This document shows, one piece after another, positions 10,077-18,248 of a stretch of DNA of 21,942 bases. A model generated the notes under the pieces. The model was not told the origin of the DNA. It made no database searches and saw only the letters and a program-made list of their open reading frames with translations. Made by a program: the position numbers and the translations under genes. Positions within the stretch are counted from its first letter, which is position 1, and each line of letters begins with the position of its first letter. Source of the DNA: UBA4655 sp044337015 (GTDB lineage: Bacteria; Planctomycetota; Planctomycetia; Pirellulales; UBA1268). The DNA lies in assembly GCA_044337015.1 (NCBI GenBank), contig JBIIOJ010000022.1, forward strand, positions 1-21,942, given 5' to 3'.

Positions 10077-11129
10077 TCAGGCCGCCTCCGCCGGCTTTCC
10101 CGCGGAAGCCCGCTCGACCGCCGCAACCCGCTCGTCGAGCGACTTGATCGCCTTCCGCATCTCCGGCAGCTTGCTGATGGTGGCGAGCTGGAGCTTGCGT
10201 TCCCTCAGCTCGATCGCCGGCTCACCGAGCACCGTCGTCTTCGCCGGCACGTCGTTCGATACGCCCGAGCGGGCGCCGAGGATGGCCCGGTCGCCGATGT
10301 GCACGTGGTCGCGAACGCCGCACTGGCCGGCCATCACGACCCATTCCCCGGTCGAGGTGCTTCCGGCGACGCCCACCTGCGAGCAGATCATGTTGTCGGG
10401 GCCGATGCGGCAGTTGTGGGCGATCTGCACGAGGTTGTCGATCTTTGTGCCGCGGCCGATCGAGGTCGGTCCGTAGGTACCCCGGTCGATCGTCGTGCCG
10501 GCGCCGACCTCGACGTCGTCGCCGATCTCGACCCAGCCGAGCTGAGCCGAGAGCCGATACCCGCCGTCGGCCGCGCGGTAGCCGAAGCCGTAGGATCCGA
10601 GCACGGCGTTGGAGTGGACGATCCCACGGTTCCCGACGACCGTGTCGTCGTAGAGAACGGCGTTGGGGTGGATCGTGGTCCCTTCGCCGATCCGGCAGCC
10701 TGCGCCGACGCGGGCGCCGGAATGGATCGTCGCCCCCCGGCCGATCACGGCTCCGGGCCCGACAGTCGCGTAGGGATGGACATCGACATCCTCGCCTAGC
10801 TCCGCCGAGGGATCGACGCTCGCCAGCGGACTGATGCCGATGCGAGCCGCCTTCCGCGGCGGGCGATGAAACAGGATCAGCTCGGCGAACGCCGCATGAA
10901 CGTCGTCCACCTCGATCGTGGGCCGGTCGAGCGGCCCGCTACCGCGCGGCACGACGGCCGCGGCCGCCCTGCTCCGCGGAAGGAGGTGGAGCTTGTCGGG
11001 TGTATCGACGAGCGTGACCTCCTGCGGCCCCGCCATCTCGAGCGTGGCGGCGCCCGTCACGACGACCGCGCCGTCGCCGACGAGCGTTCCCTTGATCCTC
11101 TCCGCGAGCGCGACGAGCGTGGTTGCCAT
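10077..11129 (-). CDS. lpxD: UDP-3-O-acylglucosamine N-acyltransferase
   Basis: LpxD transfers a hydroxyacyl chain from acyl-ACP to the 2-amino group of UDP-3-O-acylglucosamine, the third step of lipid A synthesis. The 350-residue protein has the N-terminal uridine-binding domain, then a left-handed parallel beta-helix of hexapeptide repeats from about 105 to 280 (for example VGPGAVIGRGATI). The catalytic His is in QIAHNCRIG at position 238, matching His239 of E. coli LpxD. NAVLGSYGFGYR is the substrate-loop segment. The C-terminus is helical and Ala-rich. The ATG at 11129 has GGGAGG 8 bases upstream. It heads the lpxD-lpxI pair and supports a lipopolysaccharide-containing outer membrane. Confidence 0.96.
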   Translation of the reverse strand: MATTLVALAERIKGTLVGDGAVVVTGAATLEMAGPQEVTLVDTPDKLHLLPRSRAAAAVVPRGSGPLDRPTIEVDDVHAAFAELILFHRPPRKAARIGISPLASVDPSAELGEDVDVHPYATVGPGAVIGRGATIHSGARVGAGCRIGEGTTIHPNAVLYDDTVVGNRGIVHSNAVLGSYGFGYRAADGGYRLSAQLGWVEIGDDVEVGAGTTIDRGTYGPTSIGRGTKIDNLVQIAHNCRIGPDNMICSQVGVAGSTSTGEWVVMAGQCGVRDHVHIGDRAILGARSGVSNDVPAKTTVLGEPAIELRERKLQLATISKLPEMRKAIKSLDERVAAVERASAGKPAEAA

Positions 11130-11220
11130 CCGAATCGCCTCCCTGAGACCCGCCTCCCCTCTGTGCTTTTGCTTTGGGGGAGGAGGGCGGGAGGTTAGGG
11201 ATGCGGGGCGATTGGAGCAA

Positions 11221-11249
11221 GGGGGCTCTCGCCCGCCGAAAACGCCCCC
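11221..11249 (-). terminator. Candidate hairpin after the MFS permease gene
   Basis: GGGGGC and GCCCCC pair around a 17-base loop, 48-76 bases past the permease stop on the minus strand and before lpxD. No T-run follows, so this is weak. Confidence 0.25.
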
Positions 11250-11296
11250 GTTCTGCCTGGGTACACCCTGCCAGCCCGACAAAACCATCCCGGGGA

Positions 11297-12577
11297 TCAG
11301 GCGACCAACTGGGGCTCGGTCTCGGGGTCGTCCTCCGTCTCGGCCGCCGTGGCGAGCGACCTGGGCGGCCAGAACGCCACGGCGAGCAGGACCGCGGCGG
11401 CGAGGGCCATAGCGGTCGGCACGAGGAAGAGCTGGCGGTAGTCGGTCGTGCCATCGACCGTGAGCCGGCTCTGGAGCGGTATGAAGAGCCACTTCGCCGC
11501 GAGGTCGCCGAGGCCGAGCACGAGCAGGTTGAAGAGGCTTTGCGCGCTGCTCCTGACGTCCTTCGGGAAGGCCGCATCGATGAAGATGTAGAGCGTCGCG
11601 AAGAAGAAGGCGTAGCAGATGCCGTGGAGCACCTGCACCGCGATGATCACCGCCTGGTTCTGCGGCAGGAAGGCGAACACGGCGAACCGGGCGGCATGGC
11701 CGAGGATGCCGAGGATCATCGTCGTCTTCCAGCCGAGCCGCGAAAGCACCATGCCGAGCACTGCCATCGTGAGGATCTCGGCCACCTGCCCGATGCTCAT
11801 GACCGGCATGATCCATTCCGGCCTGATGCCGACGGTCGGGCTCTTGAGAAAGTCGCCGGCCATGACGAAGTAGCCGTTGTGGATCACGGCGTCTATGAAC
11901 GTGACGACGAAGAGCACGAGCAGAAACGGGCTCGCGAGGTGCCGGGCGGCCTTCGCCCAGGCGAAGCCCGTGTCACCGGCCGCTGCGGGCCTCGGCGGCG
12001 TGTGCGGGAGCGTGAGCGAGTAGGCGGCGAGCACGAGCGACAGAATCCCCGAGACGAGGAAGATCGAACGGCTCGCCGCGACGGCCTCGGCCCCCTCCTT
12101 CCCCTGGAGCACGAAAAAGAGCGGCCACGCCACCAGGATCCAGCCGATAGTGCCCCCCATCCGCACGAGCCCGAACTCTTTCTGCGCGTCCTTCATGTGC
12201 GTGAAGGCGATCGAGTTTGTGACGGAGATCGTCGGCACGTAGAGCAGCGAGTGTACGAGCATCAGGCCGAAGAACATCGGGAAGTCCTTCGCCCAGTACA
12301 TGCCGAGGATCGCCAAACCGCCGATGAAGTGGCTCGCCGCGAGGAACCGCTCGGCGGCGAACGTGCGGTCGGCGAACTGGCTCGAAAAGAAGATGCCGAC
12401 GATCGACGCGATCGCGAAGGCGCTCCCGACCCAGGCGATCTGCGAATCGCTGAACGCCAGGCCATCCTTCCCCATGTAGCCCCAGATCAGGGGCAGCCAC
12501 GCCCCCCAGATCGCGAACTCGAGTACCATCATGAACCAGAGGCGAAACGTCGGCGCGGAAGTGGATTGGGTATTCAT
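11297..12577 (-). CDS. MFS permease of the nucleoside:H+ symporter type (Nuc_H_symport-like)
   Basis: A 426-residue integral inner-membrane protein with about 12 hydrophobic helices in a 6+6 layout and a central cytoplasmic loop rich in Pro/Ala (PPRPAAAGDTG). The start of the first helix (FRLWFMMVLEFAIWGAWLPLI), the loop RFLAASHFIGG, and the charged segment GLVRMGGTIGWI after helix 4-5 match the NupG/XapB-like family, which imports nucleosides with protons in E. coli. Planctomycetes carry many paralogues, and their substrates are mostly untested, so the substrate is open. I placed the start at ATG 12577, giving a short polar leader (MNTQSTSAPT) before helix 1; no strong ribosome site is visible. 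The C-terminus ends in an acidic tail. Confidence 0.88.
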   Translation of the reverse strand: MNTQSTSAPTFRLWFMMVLEFAIWGAWLPLIWGYMGKDGLAFSDSQIAWVGSAFAIASIVGIFFSSQFADRTFAAERFLAASHFIGGLAILGMYWAKDFPMFFGLMLVHSLLYVPTISVTNSIAFTHMKDAQKEFGLVRMGGTIGWILVAWPLFFVLQGKEGAEAVAASRSIFLVSGILSLVLAAYSLTLPHTPPRPAAAGDTGFAWAKAARHLASPFLLVLFVVTFIDAVIHNGYFVMAGDFLKSPTVGIRPEWIMPVMSIGQVAEILTMAVLGMVLSRLGWKTTMILGILGHAARFAVFAFLPQNQAVIIAVQVLHGICYAFFFATLYIFIDAAFPKDVRSSAQSLFNLLVLGLGDLAAKWLFIPLQSRLTVDGTTDYRQLFLVPTAMALAAAVLLAVAFWPPRSLATAAETEDDPETEPQLVA

Positions 12578-12638
12578 GCCCAGGAGAATACCGTCCCCCA
12601 CGGCCCCCTGCACACACAACACGCCTGCACCCTCAACA

Positions 12639-12678
12639 CGGAAGCCCGAGGCGCGAGCCGAGAGGGGAGTTGACGATG
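12639..12678 (+). repeat. Dispersed intergenic repeat, full copy
   Basis: Forty bases beginning CGGAAGCCCGAGGCGCGAGC and ending GGGGAGTTGACGATG. It matches the copy at 19799-19838 (opposite strand) at 39 of 40 positions and shares its first part with copies at 19634 and 19683. All copies lie between genes. Confidence 0.85.
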
Positions 12679-12787
12679 CCCCGAGCGTCGATGCCGGGTC
12701 ATGAGCCCGCCTGATGGACGCCGCATTGCCGCCGGCGGAGCGGACGCATCGTCGCTACGGCGTCAAAGCGTTCGCTGAAAAACCGGG

Positions 12788-12919
12788 AGGAGCTGTCCGT
12801 ATCCCCTCGCCGGACGCTCGCTGCGCACATCCTGTGCTTCACTCGCTCGGAGCTGCCTGCGCTGCGCCATCCTGGCTCCGCTGGTCAGCTACGCCGTCTC
12901 GGGGACACGGACAACCCCT
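12788..12919 (-). other. Long stem-loop, 19-bp stem
   Basis: Positions 12788-12806 (AGGAGCTGTCCGTATCCCC) pair with 12901-12919 (GGGGACACGGACAACCCCT). All three mismatches become G-U pairs in a minus-strand RNA, giving an unbroken 19-bp stem for that strand around a 94-base GC-rich loop. Confidence 0.55.
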
Positions 12920-12960
12920 CCCTCCCCGTCACTCACCGCAACAAAACAGATGGCGAGGCA

Positions 12961-13017
12961 GAGGGGTCGGTGTGAGGATCGCGAGCGTGTCAGCGAGCGA
13001 ACTCATACTGACCCCTC
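12961..13017 (+). other. Stem-loop, 15-bp stem
   Basis: Positions 12961-12975 (GAGGGGTCGGTGTGA) pair with 13003-13017 (TCATACTGACCCCTC). The two non-Watson-Crick positions are G-U pairs in a plus-strand RNA. The 27-base loop contains a further small inverted repeat (TCGC...GCGA). Confidence 0.55.
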
Positions 13018-13018
13018 A

Positions 13019-13041
13019 GCCGGACGACCCGAGCGTCCGGC
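13019..13041. other. Perfect 8-bp hairpin
   Basis: GCCGGACG (13019-13026) and CGTCCGGC (13034-13041) form a perfect stem with a 7-base loop directly after the larger hairpin ending at 13017. Confidence 0.6.
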
Positions 13042-13130
13042 GAGGGCACACGGGCAGCCCCGAACCCGCAGCACGTTTGACGTACCGCAACAGGGTTTTG
13101 CAGCAAAAAAGACCGTGCCGGTCTGGAGCC

Positions 13131-13868
13131 TCACCGGCCCTTCACGTCGGCGAGGCCCCCGTCGACGCCGATCACCTGCGCCGTCACGAATCCCTGCGCG
13201 GGATCGAGCAGCCAGAGAATTGCGGCGGCCACCTCCTCCGGCTCACCGAGCCGGCCGAGCGGGTGCATCCCGATCGAGGCCTTCTCGGCGAGCTCGCTTG
13301 CCACGAGCCCCTTCGTGAGCGGCGTCCGCGTGAGGCCGGGGGCGACCGCGTTGAAACGGATTCGCTGCCGGGCGTAGGTCGCCGCCGCCGCGCGAACGAG
13401 GCCGATGATTCCCGCCTTCGCAGCCGCTATTGCCTCGTGGTTGGCAAGGCCGATCCGTGCCGCTGCGCTCGAGACAAGCACCACCGATCCGCCGTCCGTC
13501 TTCATGAGCCTGCCCGCCGCGCGAACGCAACCGAAGGCGGAATCGAGATTGGCCGCGAGCGTGCCCCGCCATTCGGCGGTGGTCGTCAGGTGCGCGGGTT
13601 TGAGCAGAAGCGACCCGACGCAGCAGGCGATTCCCGTCAAGCCGCCGAGCTCATTTGCCGCGGCGTCGGCACAGGTATCGATGGCGTCGGGATCGGTGCC
13701 CTCCACGGTCGCCCAAGGCATTCCCAGTTCCGCGGCGAGGGCTGACACTCCGGTCGCATTCCGCCCGGCGAGGAAGACGCGGTGGCCGCGAGCGACGAGC
13801 GATCGTGCGACCGCCGTGCCGATACCACCCGAACCGCCGAGGATGAAAACCCGCTGCATGGAACCCAT
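13131..13868 (-). CDS. SDR-family protein lacking the catalytic tyrosine
   Basis: A 245-residue short-chain dehydrogenase/reductase-fold protein. The nucleotide-binding glycine motif is GGSGGIG (11-17), the helix Asn is in NLDSAF (Asn108), Ser134 is in LVSSAAARIG and Lys151 in AAAKAG. At the position of the catalytic Tyr (four before Lys) there is Ile147 (NHEAIAAAKAG). The C-terminal part is normal (RFNAVAPGLTRTPLT, QVIGVDGGL). The fold and cofactor site are thus kept while normal SDR chemistry is doubtful. From memory, a minority SDR subgroup has the same NHEAIAAAK segment, so this is unlikely to be a sequencing error. Its ATG overlaps the sigma-factor stop (TAATG), which suggests translational coupling. 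An in-frame ATG at 13859 is the alternative start. Substrate unknown. Confidence 0.88.
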   Translation of the reverse strand: MGSMQRVFILGGSGGIGTAVARSLVARGHRVFLAGRNATGVSALAAELGMPWATVEGTDPDAIDTCADAAANELGGLTGIACCVGSLLLKPAHLTTTAEWRGTLAANLDSAFGCVRAAGRLMKTDGGSVVLVSSAAARIGLANHEAIAAAKAGIIGLVRAAAATYARQRIRFNAVAPGLTRTPLTKGLVASELAEKASIGMHPLGRLGEPEEVAAAILWLLDPAQGFVTAQVIGVDGGLADVKGR

Positions 13869-14869
13869 TACAGCCAGTTGTCGACTGTGTGCCCGAGCTT
13901 GATCTCATCGGCCATCGCCCGAAGCTTCTCCATCGCACGGCCCTGGATCTGCCGAATCCTCTCCTTGCAGACACCCATTTCAACCCCAAGTTCCCGGAAG
14001 GTCCTGGGCTCGCGGCCGTCGAAGCCGAATCTGGCAACCACGATCTCCCGCTCCCGCGGCTCGAGTTCCTCGAGGAATGCGGCAAAAGTCTCCTTGAGCG
14101 AATCGACCTGAATTGGAGTGAGCCTCTGGGCGTCGTCTTCGTGGGCCGACATGCCGGCGAGCACCGCGTCGTCGGAGACGAACCGCTGCCGCTGCTGCCA
14201 GACCTTCTTCGTGAGCCGGTAGAAGATCCGCTGGATCGCGTAGGTCGCATAGGTGCTGAACCGGTTTCCGAGCGCGAAGTTGAACTTCTCCACGGAACGG
14301 ATGAGGGCGACGTTTCCCTCACTCACAAGCTCCTCGAACGAGTTGTTGGGATCGATGAACTTCTTCGCGATCGAGACCACGAGCCGGAGATTGGCCGAGA
14401 TGATGATCGACTTCACCGCCTCCGACTCATCGAGCCATGACTCGATCTCGTGAATCTGTCGCAGCGTGGCCCGCTTGCGATCGAGCCGACCTCTCGCCGT
14501 CGCGGCCCGGAATTTCAGCCAGTTCATGCGACGAAAGTAAAACTGCTCCTCGTCTTTCGAGAGCAGCCGGGTGCGATACAGCTCGGCAACGTACGGCGTC
14601 AGCGAACCAGTCGGCGAAGCCTGGGCAGCCCGCTGGTCAAGCGGGATCTTCGCATCCTCCGGCGGAGTGCTCGCGAGCTTTTCCGCGTCCTTCTTCAGAA
14701 ACTGCCGACAGGGCACGTACTCGATCGGTCGCTCGAAGAACTTCTGGCGTTTCTCCTGGAGGATGGCCTTCCTCTTCGCGAGGGTCTTGGCGGAGACGGG
14801 CCGCTTGGGCTTGGCTCGAACCTGCCGTCGATCGGCTCGCGACGGAAACTGCTTGACTGATGCGATCAC
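13868..14869 (-). CDS. Sigma-70 family RNA polymerase sigma factor lacking region 3
   Basis: A 333-residue sigma factor. After a basic N-terminal extension come region 1.2 (LTPYVAELYRTRLLSKDEE, from about 90) and region 2 (about 158-231; NLRLVVSIAKKF, FEELVSEGNVALIRSVEKF, FSTYATYAIQRIFYRL). Region 4 follows at about 261-319, with the helix-turn-helix FRELGVEMGVCKERIRQIQ. Only about 30 residues separate regions 2.4 and 4, so domain sigma-3 is missing. Similar non-housekeeping paralogues are common in planctomycetes, so this is probably an alternative sigma factor rather than RpoD. The start is GTG 14869, with AGGAAG 8 bases upstream; an in-frame upstream extension looks noncoding. The downstream SDR gene overlaps the stop by one base. 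Target promoters are unknown. Confidence 0.93.
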   Translation of the reverse strand: MIASVKQFPSRADRRQVRAKPKRPVSAKTLAKRKAILQEKRQKFFERPIEYVPCRQFLKKDAEKLASTPPEDAKIPLDQRAAQASPTGSLTPYVAELYRTRLLSKDEEQFYFRRMNWLKFRAATARGRLDRKRATLRQIHEIESWLDESEAVKSIIISANLRLVVSIAKKFIDPNNSFEELVSEGNVALIRSVEKFNFALGNRFSTYATYAIQRIFYRLTKKVWQQRQRFVSDDAVLAGMSAHEDDAQRLTPIQVDSLKETFAAFLEELEPREREIVVARFGFDGREPRTFRELGVEMGVCKERIRQIQGRAMEKLRAMADEIKLGHTVDNWL

Positions 14870-15094
14870 GGTTCGTCTTCCTGGCAAACGCTGACCGGGA
14901 AGCCGGTCGTGCTCGCAGCACGGCCATCGCTCCCCTGACAAGGCTGGTACGATTCTTCGTCGAGGCGAGTGAGCGAACGGGCTGTCGAGCCCATCCGCAC
15001 AATCCGTCACTTCAGGAAAACCGCACCGGCCCCGGCCGGCTAACCGTTCGGATTCGGACCCGCGAAAAACCAGGCCAGACGAGAGGACACCCCC

Positions 15095-16621
15095 GTGAGC
15101 GGCCTGACCGGCTGGAATTTCGACAACTCGTTCACCCGGCTACCGGCCGCGCTTTTTGCCCCGGCGGAGCCGGCGAGATTCCGTGCGCCGAGGGTGTCGA
15201 TCCTCAACCACCGGCTCGCGGAGTCGCTCGGGCTAGCCTGTGGCGACCCGCAAGATGTCTCCACCGCCGCGGTCTTCGCAGGCCAGACGCTTCCCGCGGG
15301 GGCAGAGCCGATCGCCCAGGCCTATGCGGGCCACCAATACGGCCACTTCACGATGCTCGGCGACGGCCGGGCCATCCTGCTCGGCGAGCAGGTTTCGCCC
15401 TCTGGTGAGCGGTTCGATATCCAGCTCAAGGGGGCGGGGCGGACGCTTTTTTCGCGGAACGGCGACGGTCTGGCGGCGCTCGGGCCCATGCTCCGCGAAT
15501 ACATCATCAGCGAGGCGATGCACGCCCTCGGCATCCCGACCACGCGGAGCCTCGCCGTCGTCACGACAGGCGAGACGGTCTATCGCACGACGCCCCTGGC
15601 CGGCGCGGTGCTCACCCGCGTTGCCAAAAGTCACATCCGCGTCGGCACGTTCGAGTACGCTGCCCGACGCAATCCCGAGGCGCTTCGGGCACTCGCCGAT
15701 CATGCGATCGCACGCCACTATCCGGAGATTCCTGCCGACGCGCCGGAGCGATACCGCGACTTCCTCGTCGCCGTGATCGATCGCCAGGCATCCCTGATCG
15801 CCCGGTGGCAGCACGTGGGCTTCGTGCACGGCGTGATGAACACCGACAACATGGCGATCTCCGGTGAGACCATCGATTACGGCCCGTGCGCCTTCATGGA
15901 TGCCTACGATCCCGCCACCGTCTTCAGCTCGATCGACTCGCATGGCCGCTACGCGTATGGCAACCAGCCTGCGATCGCCCAGTGGAATCTCGCGCGATTC
16001 GCCGAAACACTCCTGCCGCTTTTGCACGCGGACGCGGACACGGCGATCGCTCTGGCCACCGAGGCGATCCGGGGATTTTCCGACGCCTTCCAGCGGGCCT
16101 GGCTCGCCGGGATGCGGGCGAAGATCGGGCTGGAGACCGAGGAGCCCGGGGATGAAGAACTCATCGCCGACTTGCTGGCTTGGATGCATTCTGTGCCGGC
16201 CGACTGGACAAACACGTTCCGCGATCTCGGCTCTTTGCTCGACTCCAGCGGCGGCGAGCGACTGCCGGGCGATCGCTACCGGGAGCCGTCTTTCGCGGCC
16301 TGGCAGGCCCGCTGGCTCGAACGGCTGGGCCGGGAGGGGCGGCCGCAGAAAACCGCGGCCGCGCAGATGGAGGCCGTGAATCCCTGGGTGATTCCCCGCA
16401 ACCACCGGGTCGAGGAAGCCCTCGCCGCCGCCACGGGCGAGGGGAGCGTTTCGCCGGAGATTCTTGCGGCCGAGCCGCGTGCGGCGACCGATCCGCTCGC
16501 GGCCACTCGCAGGCTGCTGGCAGCGCTGTCCTCTCCCTTCAAGCCCGACGCGGCGGCGGCCGCCTATGCCGAACCGCCCCCGCCCACAACGAGCTGCTAC
16601 CGCACGTTCTGCGGAACATAG
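15095..16621 (+). CDS. selO: Protein adenylyltransferase SelO (YdiU family)
   Basis: SelO is a pseudokinase-fold enzyme that transfers AMP to hydroxyl side chains of proteins and is linked to oxidative-stress responses. The 508 residues match the family. Clear motifs are WNFDNSFTRLP at the N-terminus, YAGHQYGHFTMLGDGRAILLGE, LKGAGRTLFSRNGDGLA, the catalytic segment HGVMNTDNMAI (about 245-255) and the metal-binding IDYGPCAFMDAYDP near 260. The C-terminus ends FCGT, with Cys at the antepenultimate position where eukaryotic SelO has selenocysteine. GTG 15095 is preceded by AGAGGA at 8 bases. It is divergent from the sigma-factor gene across 225 bp, in which I found no convincing promoter, and convergent with the PEP-CTERM gene (16-bp gap). 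Confidence 0.96.
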   Translation: MSGLTGWNFDNSFTRLPAALFAPAEPARFRAPRVSILNHRLAESLGLACGDPQDVSTAAVFAGQTLPAGAEPIAQAYAGHQYGHFTMLGDGRAILLGEQVSPSGERFDIQLKGAGRTLFSRNGDGLAALGPMLREYIISEAMHALGIPTTRSLAVVTTGETVYRTTPLAGAVLTRVAKSHIRVGTFEYAARRNPEALRALADHAIARHYPEIPADAPERYRDFLVAVIDRQASLIARWQHVGFVHGVMNTDNMAISGETIDYGPCAFMDAYDPATVFSSIDSHGRYAYGNQPAIAQWNLARFAETLLPLLHADADTAIALATEAIRGFSDAFQRAWLAGMRAKIGLETEEPGDEELIADLLAWMHSVPADWTNTFRDLGSLLDSSGGERLPGDRYREPSFAAWQARWLERLGREGRPQKTAAAQMEAVNPWVIPRNHRVEEALAAATGEGSVSPEILAAEPRAATDPLAATRRLLAALSSPFKPDAAAAAYAEPPPPTTSCYRTFCGT

Positions 16622-16637
16622 GAACTGCGGCGCTTGC

Positions 16638-17501
16638 TCAGACTCGCGGAGCTGCGGACTGTCGCCGCCGCATCCGGCTCCGCAGAGCCGCGCCGGCGAG
16701 GCCTGCCGCGCCCATTCCGGCCAGCACCACGCTCGACGGCTCGGGAACTGCCGCCAGGGCGATCCCCATGTCGATGTGCTCGTTGCCGATGAGCGGAATC
16801 GAAAACTGCTGACCCTGATAGGTCCAGGGCATCGCTCCACTCGGGTAGGAGTAGTCGCTCCCAACATCGAAAACGCCGAACGAGTAGATCGCACTGCCCG
16901 TCACCTGCCCGCCGCCCAGGGCGGCAGCAAGCGTCGCCGTCGCCGTGAATTCGACGTTGTAAAGGCCCGGTGCCGTGAAGCCGTAGTTGCGGTGGTAGTG
17001 ACCGCCGGCAGCAACGGCCAGGCTGTTCGGGGTGCCGGCTCCCGTCAAAGTCGACATCAATGGCACGACGCCGCCGAAATCATCTATATCCCAAACCGAA
17101 AAGACACCGGGCGCAGCTCCACCACCCGTTCCCGTCACGCTCACGAGCGACAACGTGATCGTCGATGCAAAGTCGGCTGGGGTGAGTTCTTCGGTGCCGA
17201 TGCTCAGGTAGAGCAATGATCCATTTTGGCTCTTCGGCAACCTCCAGAACGACTCACCTGACGCGACGCCGATGAAATCGAATTGACTTCCGGCAGGCCG
17301 AGCCTGTTTCGCGGCCGCCTTGACCGGGAGCAAGGCATCGCTGGCCCCGATTTCCGCGGGATAGCCATTGTCGGGGAGCTCCGAGGAATGGAGATGAAGA
17401 TCGAGTTCGTACAGCTCGGCCCGAGCCCCTGGGCACGATCCGATCAGGGCCATGAGGACAACGATCGCTGCGACAACTCGAAAACGAATATTCGGCATCA
17501 T
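16638..17501 (-). CDS. PEP-CTERM surface protein with a choice-of-anchor-M-like domain
   Basis: A 287-residue exported protein. It has a signal peptide (residues 1-28, core VVAAIVVLMALIGS, ending ARA) and a C-terminal PEP-CTERM sorting signal: VPEPSS at 252, hydrophobic helix VVLAGMGAAGLAGAAL, then basic RSRMRRRQ. Such tails are recognised by exosortases. The body resembles the choice-of-anchor-M / TIGR03769 domain: the His-rich first strand (ELDLHLHSSE), FDFIGVASGESFWRLPKSQNG in the middle and GGHYHRNYGFTAPGLYNVEF later. In actinobacteria that domain accompanies ABC transporters whose binding proteins resemble zinc-binding ones. The conserved histidines would suit metal binding, but this is inference. 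GGAG lies 10 bases before ATG 17501. It is second in an operon, 15 bp after the DUF1559 gene. Confidence 0.87.
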   Translation of the reverse strand: MMPNIRFRVVAAIVVLMALIGSCPGARAELYELDLHLHSSELPDNGYPAEIGASDALLPVKAAAKQARPAGSQFDFIGVASGESFWRLPKSQNGSLLYLSIGTEELTPADFASTITLSLVSVTGTGGGAAPGVFSVWDIDDFGGVVPLMSTLTGAGTPNSLAVAAGGHYHRNYGFTAPGLYNVEFTATATLAAALGGGQVTGSAIYSFGVFDVGSDYSYPSGAMPWTYQGQQFSIPLIGNEHIDMGIALAAVPEPSSVVLAGMGAAGLAGAALRSRMRRRQSAAPRV

Positions 17502-17516
17502 GTCATGAACTCCGCA

Positions 17517-18248
17517 TCACAGTTGTGGTGGTCTTGGAAAATTGAAGTTCTGCTGGACCCAGTTCTCGATCGTCGATTCCTCGAGCAGCTCCACTCGGCC
17601 ATCGGCGTAGACGACGTGTGATCCCGGACCGTGGCGATTCGTCTGGATGTCTTCGCGAATTCGAGACCAGGTTCGTCTCACCCGATTCGGAGTGTTCATT
17701 TCATCCTTGAACCAGTTCACGCCGTGCGTGTGGTCCGCGTGGCTGGTGCCGATCGCGTCCGACGCCTCAAAGGCAAGAAACGTCTTCGAGCGCTCGAACA
17801 TCTTGCTGACGTTCGTGACCGCTCCGACGTCGTCGCGGATGCAGACATAGCTGTTGAGGATGTAGCTCGTGAGCTTCGCGTTCAGCCTGGCCCGGCCGTT
17901 CGGATCATCGGGGCAGATCCGAATCGAATCGACGTCCTCGAGAAAGGGCGCCACGGTGTAAATCCATGCCTTTTTCTCTTCGCCGGGCAACAGGTTGTGG
18001 GTCGAAACCGGCATTTTCCCCCTATGGCCATCCGCAAAGTGGAGGATGCCGAGCCCGACCTGCCTCATGTTGCTCGCACACTGCGTCCGCCGGGCGGCCG
18101 CCCGGGCCGACTGCACGGCCGGCAGGAGAAGGGCGACGAGTGTGCCGATGATCGCGACCACGACGAGGAGCTCCACGAGCGTGAAACCCGCCGCGGCGTG
18201 TGGCCGCGAGCGGAACTGTCGGCGGATGTTATCGCATCTCTTATGCAT
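17517..18248 (-). CDS. DUF1559-type pseudopilin-like protein (H-X9-DG)
   Basis: A 243-residue protein of the family greatly expanded in planctomycetes. A basic leader of 20 residues precedes the prepilin cleavage/methylation motif GFTLVELL (Gly21, Glu25), and a hydrophobic helix VVVAIIGTLVALLLPAVQSARAAARR follows. The segment CASNMRQVGLGILHFADGH is the DUF1559 signature. The C-terminus carries the H-X9-DG motif (HGPGSHVVYADGR). A His-rich stretch (SHADHTHGVNWF) is notable. It is shorter than typical DUF1559 proteins of about 300-350 residues. A prepilin peptidase should cut after Gly21. ATG 18248 lacks a Shine-Dalgarno site; the predicted promoter puts the transcript start only about 10 bases upstream, so the message may be almost leaderless. 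It heads the operon with the PEP-CTERM gene. Confidence 0.88.
   Translation of the reverse strand: MHKRCDNIRRQFRSRPHAAAGFTLVELLVVVAIIGTLVALLLPAVQSARAAARRTQCASNMRQVGLGILHFADGHRGKMPVSTHNLLPGEEKKAWIYTVAPFLEDVDSIRICPDDPNGRARLNAKLTSYILNSYVCIRDDVGAVTNVSKMFERSKTFLAFEASDAIGTSHADHTHGVNWFKDEMNTPNRVRRTWSRIREDIQTNRHGPGSHVVYADGRVELLEESTIENWVQQNFNFPRPPQL

Larger units (their letters stand above)
12578..13130. other. Gene-free island with repeats and hairpins
   Basis: The 553 bp between the permease start and the end of the SDR gene hold no gene I can support. An open frame runs through on the plus strand from 12714, but its translation is Arg/Pro/Ser-rich and follows hairpin-forming repeats. The island carries one dispersed 40-bp repeat (12639-12678) and three hairpins (12788-12919, 12961-13017, 13019-13041). 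The two large hairpins share sequence features (a CCCCTC block followed by GCCGGACG), suggesting two related elements in tandem. Confidence 0.7.

Noticed and set aside
11174..12673. Plus-strand open frame of 499 codons opposite the MFS permease
   Set aside because: Highly charged Glu/Arg/His-rich translation is the mirror of membrane-protein codons; the permease on the other strand has 12 helices.
12714..13745. Long plus-strand open frame (343 codons) through the hairpin island and over the SDR gene
   Set aside because: Translation is Arg/Pro/Ser-rich, follows inverted repeats, has no ribosome site and overlaps a well-supported SDR gene on the other strand.
14977..14993. Small inverted repeat GGGCT-GTCG-AGCCC in the sigma/selO gap
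   Set aside because: A 5-bp stem is expected by chance in GC-rich DNA and it lacks any supporting context.
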